Assembly: GCA_027623585.1 (NCBI GenBank)
Contig: JAQBVK010000161.1
Coordinates: 1 to 5,941, forward strand
DNA length: 5,941 nt
From: Planctomycetota bacterium
GTDB lineage: Bacteria; Planctomycetota; UBA1135
Direction of reading: 5' to 3'
Below the pieces are notes generated by a model. That model saw only the letters and a program-made list of their open reading frames with translations, was not told the DNA's origin and did not search any database. This document shows, one piece after another, positions 1 through 5,308 of the stretch. The translations under genes were made by a program, and so were the position numbers. The number at the start of each line of letters is the position of its first letter. Within the stretch, counting starts at the first letter, position 1.

Positions 1-41
1 GTGGCCATGGGCGGATTCTAGCCCGGAGCCGCGCGCGAGGA

Positions 42-65
42 TCCGGCGCCGAGTGGGACGCCGGA
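42..65. terminator. Candidate hairpin terminator after the PilX-like gene
   Basis: TCCGGCG (42-48) and CGCCGGA (59-65) form a perfect 7-bp stem with a 10-nt loop, 10 nt beyond the TAG of the PilX-like gene. No T-tract follows on the minus strand. On the plus strand the stem is followed by CACTTCGCTTCTATT, which is moderately T-rich, so it could instead serve a plus-strand gene lying to the left. The rest of positions 1-75 shows no supported gene. Confidence 0.35.
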
Positions 66-75
66 CACTTCGCTT

Positions 76-678
76 CTATTCGAACACTTCGAAGAAGGCG
101 AGCACGTCGGTGTGGCCGCCCGGCGAGCCGAAGCTGAAGCAAGGCGGGAGGCTGTCGCCGGTGGCGATCAACCCGAGGTGCGGGTAGGCGCCTTGGTTGC
201 CGCCGCCGATCGTCGTGCCCTTCTTAACGTGGACAAGTTTGGAGTTGCCTTGCCGAATGTCTTCATCGAAGGGGCTGATCACCACCAAGCCGCCGTGGAA
301 GTGACAGTTGGTGAGCGTAACGGTCTGGTTGTTCGTCAGCGTGATCACCACGGTTTCTTCGTAGGTCAGGCCGTTGAGATTCCAGATCTCGTTGCCTATG
401 TTGTGCGGGTTGGTGAGTCGGATCTTGCCGGGACCGGGTTCCTGGAACTCGTCGAGATCCCAGGGCAGCGCTGAACAAGTCATTCCGTCCCATGGCTTGG
501 GCGTAGTAGCCCTCGCCTTCCGGGGTGAACATCCAGTCGTCGCACTTGTTGGCTCGATCCACCAGCAAGACGTCACCGAGATCGAAGCGGCGAACAGAAT
601 GGTCATCAGCATGATGACCGTGAGCAGGACTGAGCCTTGCTTGCGGCGACGAGAAGTGGGAGAGAACGTGCGGGACAA
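76..678 (-). CDS. PilX/GspK-like prepilin, probably carrying two compensating frameshifts
   Basis: The open frame encodes 200 residues with basic leader TFSPTSRRRKQG and hydrophobic helix SVLLTVIMLMTILFAASISV, a prepilin-type signal expected to be cut after Gly15. Position +5 is Thr rather than Glu, as in GspK and many PilX-like proteins. Residues 38-70 (about 569-470) read as an odd Trp/Cys/Thr/Pro-rich stretch. The neighbouring frame there gives a far more natural protein (LLVDRANKCDDWMFTPEGEG, then YYAQAMGRNDLF) with higher GC at third positions. This suggests a 1-nt loss near 570 and a 1-nt gain near 470. The C-terminal part is beta-rich (ETVVITLTNNQTVTLTNCHF; GGLVVISP; LGLIATGD), perhaps an exposed tip or adhesive domain, which is inference. 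The start is uncertain: TTG at 678 has no Shine-Dalgarno, and no ATG or GTG lies in frame back to the previous stop. Confidence 0.7.
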   Translation of the reverse strand: MSRTFSPTSRRRKQGSVLLTVIMLMTILFAASISVTSCWWIEPTSATTGCSPRKARATTPKPWDGMTCSALPWDLDEFQEPGPGKIRLTNPHNIGNEIWNLNGLTYEETVVITLTNNQTVTLTNCHFHGGLVVISPFDEDIRQGNSKLVHVKKGTTIGGGNQGAYPHLGLIATGDSLPPCFSFGSPGGHTDVLAFFEVFE

Positions 679-685
679 AAGATAG

Positions 686-715
686 AGGCGGGCCCGGATA
701 ATCCCGTACCCGCCT
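686..715 (-). terminator. Candidate Rho-independent terminator or attenuator after the three prepilin genes
   Basis: AGGCGGG (686-692) pairs perfectly with CCCGCCT (709-715), with an extra wobble at the base and a weak inner 3-bp pairing. On the minus strand the stem is followed by CTATCTTTTG, a T-rich tail. On the plus strand the same stem is followed by TCTTTG, so it could work in both directions. It lies between the GspJ/PilW-like gene and the PilX-like gene, whose TTG start falls within the T-rich tail. It may therefore reduce expression of the last gene rather than end the operon outright. Confidence 0.55.
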
Positions 716-716
716 T

Positions 717-745
717 CTTTGCGGCCGCATCGCGGCGTTGCAAAG
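717..745. other. Intergenic hairpin 1 (CTTTGC...GCAAAG with inner GC stem)
   Basis: CTTTGC at 717-722 pairs with GCAAAG at 740-745. Inside, GCCGC (724-728) pairs with GCGGC (732-736) around an ATC loop, separated from the outer stem by a small internal loop. It lies in the gap after the GspJ/PilW-like stop and directly next to the second hairpin. No T-tract follows it on the minus strand, so it may be an RNA 3'-end stabiliser or processing element rather than a terminator. Confidence 0.5.
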
Positions 746-753
746 TCTGATCC

Positions 754-1308
754 TCAGAGGTCGAGAATCCGCAGGCGCGCCGATCCGGAGAGTTCGGTCT
801 CGCGCTCTTGGTTCATGCTGGACTCGCCCGCCAGGCTGCCGCTGTCCTCGGCCACCACCCATTTCAAGATCACGCCGGACACCACCGGGGCGCCGTTGAC
901 GTCGATGGTCTCCATGGCGAGGTCATATTGCCGGACCCCTTCGAGCATCCATTCCGTGCCGACGCCGTTGCTCACCGACAATCTGCCGTTGTTGGCGTCC
1001 CATGCATAAGTGATCCAACCCGCAGAGAGCGAGCCGGTGGTCAGAACGTCGAGACTCCAACCCGTTTCACTGTCTCCGCCGACCTCGACCTGGGATGCGT
1101 AGCGCACGTCCTTGAGGATTCGATCCATCGCGCGGCGCGCTTGCACGTGGGTGTGCATTTGGGTGTCTCCCTCGCTGACCACGGCCATCGCCTCGGAAGC
1201 GGAGAAAATGGCGGCATAGAGCAGCACCATCGAAATGGTGACGGCGAGCAGGACTTCCACCAAGCTGAAGCCTTGGCGGCGGGGGGGTGCGGAGAGAATG
1301 CGCTGCAT
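754..1308 (-). CDS. Type IV prepilin-like protein, GspJ/PilW-like minor pseudopilin
   Basis: This 184-residue protein has leader MQRILSAPPRRQG and mature helix FSLVEVLLAVTISMVLLYAA. Cleavage is expected after Gly13, giving Phe+1 and Glu+5 (Glu18). The helix is followed by QARRAMDRILKDVRYASQV, a segment typical of PilW/GspJ proteins just after the N-terminal helix. The remainder is beta-rich (ITYAWDANNGRLSVSN; QYDLAMETIDVNG; GVILKWVVAED), again as in GspJ/PilW. The ATG at 1308 is preferred over the TTG codon directly before it; GGAA lies about 11 nt upstream, and the GspH-like stop is only 4 nt away, so coupling is likely. The gene ends with TGA at 756-754, after which the hairpin-bearing gap begins. 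GspJ and PilW are not clearly separable here. Confidence 0.88.
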   Translation of the reverse strand: MQRILSAPPRRQGFSLVEVLLAVTISMVLLYAAIFSASEAMAVVSEGDTQMHTHVQARRAMDRILKDVRYASQVEVGGDSETGWSLDVLTTGSLSAGWITYAWDANNGRLSVSNGVGTEWMLEGVRQYDLAMETIDVNGAPVVSGVILKWVVAEDSGSLAGESSMNQERETELSGSARLRILDL

Positions 1309-1312
1309 CAAA

Positions 1313-1780
1313 TCAGAGTTCCGGATCGGCGGTGATGCGTCCGGTCAGCGACTCGACCTTGAGCAGCCATGCCTCTTCGCCGGAGCGGATGAGGACGCGT
1401 GATTCGCCGGAGGTGCGGCCGTTGGGAAGGAATACGGAGTCGGTCGAGTAGCCTTGGATCGCCTCGAACTTGAGGCCGGGATCGAGCTGGCGCCAGCCGT
1501 TTGCGTTCACGCCCGGCAAGTCGAGCCAAGTGCCGTTCTGGCGCGTGACCCGCCACGCGCCGTTGGCGACGTCGAGGTCGAGAGTGATCGGCTCCCAGGT
1601 GCGGGCCGCGTAAGAGCGAGCGCGGGCGCCGTCCCCGACCACCGATCGGGCGGCGGCGCCGCACAAGTCGCGATCGCTGGTGCGCGGGGTCGCCATCGCG
1701 AACAGCAGCGTCGCGATCACGAGCACGATCGTGATCTCGAGCAGCGTGAAGCCACCGTTTAGTGCTCGGCGACGATCCAA
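1313..1780 (-). CDS. Type IV prepilin-like protein, GspH/FimT-like minor pseudopilin
   Basis: This 155-residue protein starts at TTG and carries a short basic leader MDRRRALNGG. The mature helix is FTLLEITIVLVIATLLFAMA, with predicted cleavage after Gly10 and Glu at +5 (Glu15). After the helix, AAARSVVGDGARARSYAART resembles the GspH/FimT pattern in which a helix with Arg/Ala repeats precedes a beta-rich globular domain. Strands such as PITLDLD, AWRVTR, SRVLIRS and AWLLKVESLTGRI fit that domain, and the length is normal for GspH. No ATG or GTG is available in frame before the prepilin motif. The TTG at 1780 is preceded by GGAGG with a 4-nt spacer, which decides the start. It overlaps the upstream prepilin gene by 22 nt in another frame. 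The stop is 4 nt before the next ATG. Confidence 0.87.
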   Translation of the reverse strand: MDRRRALNGGFTLLEITIVLVIATLLFAMATPRTSDRDLCGAAARSVVGDGARARSYAARTWEPITLDLDVANGAWRVTRQNGTWLDLPGVNANGWRQLDPGLKFEAIQGYSTDSVFLPNGRTSGESRVLIRSGEEAWLLKVESLTGRITADPEL

Positions 1781-2190
1781 TTCGCCTCCATGGTCGGACG
1801 GCCGTCCACCACCGCGGAGAGTTCGACCAAGCGCGTGCGCGATGCGCCTGCCGCCACTGGAGTCTCGGGGTCGAGATCGCTGACCGGCGTGACTTCCACG
1901 TGCAGCACAAGGTTTTCCGCGCCGGTCATCGGTTCACCAGTGGCGAGCACCGCCGCGAAATCCTGCCCGTCGCAGGCATCGGTCTGCTCAATCGTCTCGC
2001 CGATCGTGAATTCCCGGAACTCGCGGATCGCGGCGGCCGCGTCGGCCGCAGCCTCGGTGCCGGTGATGGTGCTCAATCCCACTTGCAGGGAGAGGATCGC
2101 GGAAGTTGCAACCAGCGCGATCAGCGCGGTGGCGACGATGACTTCGATCAGCGTGAAGCCGGCGGAACGGTGAGAGCGAATTTTCTTCAT
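1759..2190 (-). CDS. Type IV prepilin-like protein, GspI/PilV-like minor pseudopilin
   Basis: This 143-residue protein has a class III (prepilin) signal peptide: basic leader MKKIRSHRSAG, then FTLIEVIVATALIALVATSA. Prepilin peptidase is expected to cleave after Gly11, leaving N-terminal Phe with Glu at +5 (Glu16). The conserved helix continues into LSLQVGLSTITGTEAAADAA, followed by a small globular domain. The length and the FTLIEVIVA-AL motif fit GspI/PilV-type minor pseudopilins, which in T2SS sit near the fibre tip with H, J and K. The ATG start has an AGGA Shine-Dalgarno about 6 nt upstream; it abuts the TGA of the platform gene, 9 nt before this start. The 3' end overlaps the next gene by 22 nt. 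The I/V subtype rests on gene order and length, since beyond the helix the sequence is poorly diagnostic. Confidence 0.88.
   Translation of the reverse strand: MKKIRSHRSAGFTLIEVIVATALIALVATSAILSLQVGLSTITGTEAAADAAAAIREFREFTIGETIEQTDACDGQDFAAVLATGEPMTGAENLVLHVEVTPVSDLDPETPVAAGASRTRLVELSAVVDGRPTMEANWIVAEH
1785..1789 (-). promoter_or_regulatory. Shine-Dalgarno (GGAGG) for the GspH-like gene
   Basis: The minus strand reads GGAGGCGAATTG, placing a perfect GGAGG core 4 nt before the TTG codon at 1780-1778. It lies inside the 3' coding region of the GspI-like gene and supports the unusual TTG start and the 22-nt overlap. Confidence 0.7.
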
Positions 2191-2199
2191 AGTGCTTCC

Positions 2200-3345
2200 T
2201 CAGGCGACGAACTTGGCCATGGTCAGGATCGGGGTCATCAGCGCAACCACGATGAAGCCGACCACCGCGCCGGCGAATACGACCGTGGCCGGGCCGAGCA
2301 GCGAGGTGAAGGTGTTCAGGGCCGCCTGCGTTTCTCGTTCGAGGAATCCCGCGGTACGGCGCAGACTCTCGTCGAGGGTGCCGGAACTTTCACCGGCCAC
2401 CACCATTTGGATCATCGCCGGCGGCAGATCCTGGCCTTGGAAGGCGGTGTAGAGCGGTCGTCCGTCGCGGACCACCTCGCCGGCGGATTCCCACACGCGC
2501 TGCAGGCGGGGGAGTTGCGCGACCTGGCGCGCGTGCTCGAGGCCGGTCAGGATCGGGACGCCGGACTCCAGCGTCAACGCGAGCGTGCTGACCGAGCGCG
2601 AGAGATAGGCCTTGTAGATGAAGGTTCCGATCACCGGAGTGTGACTGACCGCGTCGAACAGGAATCCGCGCGACTTCTTCGACTTGACCAAGAACACCAT
2701 GGCGACGATGAACGCCACCGCGCCGAATCCGACCAGTTCCGGACTCTTCCGCAGCACGTGACTTGCGCCGAGCACCAGTTTGGTGCTCCACGGCAGCAAG
2801 TGCGGCTTCTTCATGAGCAGGTTCTCGAATTTCGGGACCAGGAACATCAAGATGCCGGTGGTCATGATCCCGGTCATCGCGAGCAGGAATCCCGGATACG
2901 CCAGCGCGCCCTTGATCTTGCCGCCGAGCTTGATCTGGTTGTCGAGCAACTCGATCGAGCGATCCAAGGCTTCGTCGAGGTTGCCGGCCTGTTCGCCGGC
3001 TGACAGCAGGTGCACGACGTACTTCTCGAAGCAGCGCGGGAGGCAATCCACGGCGTACGAGAGTTGGTGGCCGCTCTCGACGATTTCAGAAATGCGCACC
3101 AACACGCGCTCGGAAGGCGCGGTGGTGGCGTGCTCGATCAGGCAGCGCAGCGCGGCCATCATGGGAACGCCGGCGGCGAGCATCGCGCGCAACTGGATTA
3201 GCAAGTTCAGCGACTCTTTGGGCCGCAACTTGAGACGCTCATCCACCAGCGCCGGACCTTCGGACTTCGCTTCCTTGACGACGGCCTTGATCGACCCTCC
3301 AATGAGGGCGGCATCGGACTTCTGCTTGGCGGGCTTGACGAGCAT
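2200..3345 (-). CDS. gspF: GspF/PilC/MshG-type inner-membrane platform protein
   Basis: This 381-residue polytopic protein has the duplicated T2SSF architecture. Each half carries a cytoplasmic helical bundle with the family signature: GEQAGNLDEAL at 117-127 and GESSGTLDESL at 318-328. The first bundle starts with LNLLIQLRAMLAAGVPMMAA (46-65). Hydrophobic segments lie at about 152-173, 203-220 and 347-377, matching the usual three-helix layout, with a Pro-containing C-terminal helix ending MTPILTMAKFVA. The family forms the membrane base that contacts the ATPase and passes pseudopilins into the growing fibre. The first ~40 residues are short and Lys-rich, without a membrane segment, which fits a cytoplasmic N-terminus. 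The ATG lies 3 nt after the ATPase stop codon, so the two genes are probably co-translated. GspF, PilC and MshG cannot be told apart from this sequence alone. Confidence 0.96.
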   Translation of the reverse strand: MLVKPAKQKSDAALIGGSIKAVVKEAKSEGPALVDERLKLRPKESLNLLIQLRAMLAAGVPMMAALRCLIEHATTAPSERVLVRISEIVESGHQLSYAVDCLPRCFEKYVVHLLSAGEQAGNLDEALDRSIELLDNQIKLGGKIKGALAYPGFLLAMTGIMTTGILMFLVPKFENLLMKKPHLLPWSTKLVLGASHVLRKSPELVGFGAVAFIVAMVFLVKSKKSRGFLFDAVSHTPVIGTFIYKAYLSRSVSTLALTLESGVPILTGLEHARQVAQLPRLQRVWESAGEVVRDGRPLYTAFQGQDLPPAMIQMVVAGESSGTLDESLRRTAGFLERETQAALNTFTSLLGPATVVFAGAVVGFIVVALMTPILTMAKFVA

Positions 3346-3348
3346 GGC

Positions 3349-5298
3349 TTAGTGACTGGTTCCTGCGGCGCGCAGCGCCTCTTCCAAGGTGGTCATTCCG
3401 ATGTTGACGCGGTCGAAGGCGTCATGGAGCAGCGACACCATCCCGGATGCGAGCGCTTTGGCGCGCACTTCGACCGAGGAAGGGTTGGCCGCGATCAAAT
3501 CTTGAATCGTTGAGTCGACGCGCATCACCTCGAAAACCGCGCGACGCCCGTCATAACCCGTGGTGCGGCACGCGGCACAGCCGGTGGCGGCGAAGGTCGT
3601 TCCCGATTGCGCGAGTCCCTCGTCGGCGAAACGGCGGGTGACCTCGGCGGCCAAAGTCACTGGACGCTTGCAGGATTCGCAGAGTTTGCGCACCAGGCGC
3701 TGCGCCATCACGGTACGCAAGGTGGACGCAACCAAGAACGGCTCCACGCCCATCTGGATCAAGCGCGTCGCCGCTCCCGGTGCGTCGTTGGTGTGCAAGG
3801 TCGCGAGCACCAAGTGGCCAGTCTGTGCGGCCTCGACCGCGATGGTCGCGGTTTCTCGGTCACGGATTTCGCCAATCATGATCACGTCGGGGTCCTGACG
3901 CAGAAGCGCCCTCAGGCAACTCCCGAATGTGAGTCCCGCCTTCTGGTTCACCTGGGTCTGATTCACCCCATCTACGGTTCGTTCGACCGGGTTCTCCACT
4001 GTCGAAACGTTGATTTCTGGCGTGACGATCTCGTCCAGCACCGAATAGAGGGTAGTGGTCTTGCCCGATCCGGTCGGACCGGTGACCAGCACCAGGCCGT
4101 GCGGTTGCCGGATGCCATGCATCAGCCACGCGAGACCGTTGCCCTTGAGGCCGAGCCGGGAGAGTTCGATCGCCTTCGCGGTGCGGTCCAGAATGCGCAT
4201 CACCGTCTTTTCACCGTGCACGGTCGGCAGAGTGTTCACGCGCAAGTCCACGTCGCGATGGCGGTCTTTGAAGTGGATGCGGCCGTCTTGCGGTAAGCGC
4301 TTCTCGGAGATGTCGCAGCCCGCGATCACTTTGATGCGCGCGGTCAGCGAAGATCCGGATTCGCTGCCGACCTTGGAGGCGTCGAGTAAGGCACCGTCCA
4401 CGCGATAACGCACGGTGTAAGAGCCGTCACGCGGCTCGATGTGGATGTCCGACGCTCCAGCGATGATCGCGTTGACGATCACTTCATTGAGACGTTCTTC
4501 AGCGCCTACGCCGTCGTCGGCCTTCTGCTCGGGCGCCAGGCCACGCGCCGCCAAGGCGCGTTGCAGCGCGTCGAGTCCGGCGTTGATCGAAGTGGGGGGC
4601 GCGACCGTCGTGATCACGGAGAGCCCGGTATTGCGCCGGATCGAGTCCGTCGCATAGACGTCGGCGGGATCTTTGAGCGCCACGGCGACGGTGTCGCGCA
4701 GGCGCAGGAACGGAAGGATCCCGTGCACGCGCAAATCCGCGAACGGGATGTCGAGCCTGAGCGAGACGTCGAGCACGCCTTCGTTCACGGGATCCACGAA
4801 GGGGAGTCCGTGCTGCAGGCAGAGCGTGCGCGCGAGCGTTTCTTCGTCCACCAACTCCTGCTCGAGGAGCATCTGCCCGATCATGCTGTCCGGCCGCTCG
4901 CGGTGAAGGCTCAGCGTCGATTCGAGCTGGTCGTCGGTGATGTGCCCGAGCGCCACCAAGAGTTCTCCCAAGCGCAGGCCGAGCTCGACTGGGGGGATTT
5001 CGTCATCCTTGTGCTCATTGTCGAACGGCAGGCGCTCGCCGAGCCGAAACGCGCGTCGCGCCGCGCGCAGCGCTGGCGACGGGGAGAGGATGCGCAACGC
5101 GAGACCTTGCTCGCGTAGAAGCTCCAATCCCGAGAGCAGCATGGCGAGTCCGCCGGAGTCCAGGCTCGCTACCAGCGAACCGTCCACTTCCGTCACCTCG
5201 GCGAAGCGCACGCGACCCCACAAGGCCGCGAGGTCTTCCTCGCGGCCGGAGTTGAGGACGGTGGGAAGGGAGAACTCGGAAGACTGCGTCGTTACCAT
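3349..5298 (-). CDS. gspE: GspE/PilB/MshE-type secretion ATPase with N-terminal STAS-like domain
   Basis: This 649-residue protein is the cytoplasmic hexameric motor that powers pseudopilin or pilin assembly. Residues ~22-92 resemble a STAS/MlaB fold: alternating hydrophobic strands, then LDSGGLAMLL at 46-55 and a terminal helix. Residues 109-162 match two MshEN-type 24-residue motifs (RLGELLVALGHI; MIGQMLLEQELV), and the T2SSE N-domain continues to ~245. The core follows: N2 domain with SDIHIEPR (283-290) and RYRVDG, Walker A GPTGSGKTTT (407-416), Asp box around STVENPVE (432-439), Walker B DVIMIGEIRD (471-480) and His box TGHLVLATLHTND (493-505). A zinc tetracysteine is present at C540, C543, C574 and C577, typical of GspE/PilB assembly ATPases rather than PilT. 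The ATG follows the TPR gene's stop by 10 nt with no clear Shine-Dalgarno, which suggests coupled translation. The motor assignment is firm; secretion versus pilus use is not decided. The STAS domain is a pattern-based call. Confidence 0.97.
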   Translation of the reverse strand: MVTTQSSEFSLPTVLNSGREEDLAALWGRVRFAEVTEVDGSLVASLDSGGLAMLLSGLELLREQGLALRILSPSPALRAARRAFRLGERLPFDNEHKDDEIPPVELGLRLGELLVALGHITDDQLESTLSLHRERPDSMIGQMLLEQELVDEETLARTLCLQHGLPFVDPVNEGVLDVSLRLDIPFADLRVHGILPFLRLRDTVAVALKDPADVYATDSIRRNTGLSVITTVAPPTSINAGLDALQRALAARGLAPEQKADDGVGAEERLNEVIVNAIIAGASDIHIEPRDGSYTVRYRVDGALLDASKVGSESGSSLTARIKVIAGCDISEKRLPQDGRIHFKDRHRDVDLRVNTLPTVHGEKTVMRILDRTAKAIELSRLGLKGNGLAWLMHGIRQPHGLVLVTGPTGSGKTTTLYSVLDEIVTPEINVSTVENPVERTVDGVNQTQVNQKAGLTFGSCLRALLRQDPDVIMIGEIRDRETATIAVEAAQTGHLVLATLHTNDAPGAATRLIQMGVEPFLVASTLRTVMAQRLVRKLCESCKRPVTLAAEVTRRFADEGLAQSGTTFAATGCAACRTTGYDGRRAVFEVMRVDSTIQDLIAANPSSVEVRAKALASGMVSLLHDAFDRVNIGMTTLEEALRAAGTSH

Positions 5299-5308
5299 GG
5301 ACGGGCGA

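Noticed and set aside
1..20. Possible next minus-strand gene (ATG at 8-6) with a TAGAAT box at 20-15
   Set aside because: Only two further codons are inside the window, there is no Shine-Dalgarno, and no convincing -35 element lies 17 nt upstream of the box.
1..21. Possible 3' end of a plus-strand gene (open frame ending in TAG at 19-21)
   Set aside because: Six codons are too few to judge; the T-rich sequence after the hairpin at 42-65 is compatible with it but does not establish it.
65..91. Direct repeat ACACTTCG (65-72 and 84-91) and paired TTCGAA palindromes
   Set aside because: It is short, partly explained by the coding sequence for FFEVFE, and not part of a larger array.
112..474. 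Plus-strand open frame opposite the PilX-like gene
   Set aside because: Its composition looks like the complement of the beta-rich coding region, with no Shine-Dalgarno or family features. It does not explain the prepilin signal on the other strand.
721..728. GCGGCCGC palindrome as an operator
   Set aside because: An 8-bp GC palindrome is expected often in GC-rich DNA, and this one is better explained as part of hairpin 1.
1762..3003. Long plus-strand open frame (413 residues) opposite the GspI-like and platform genes
   Set aside because: It is antisense to two well-recognised genes, very rich in Arg, His, Asp, Gly and Gln, and shows no domain or hydrophobic pattern; this is typical of shadow frames in GC-rich DNA.
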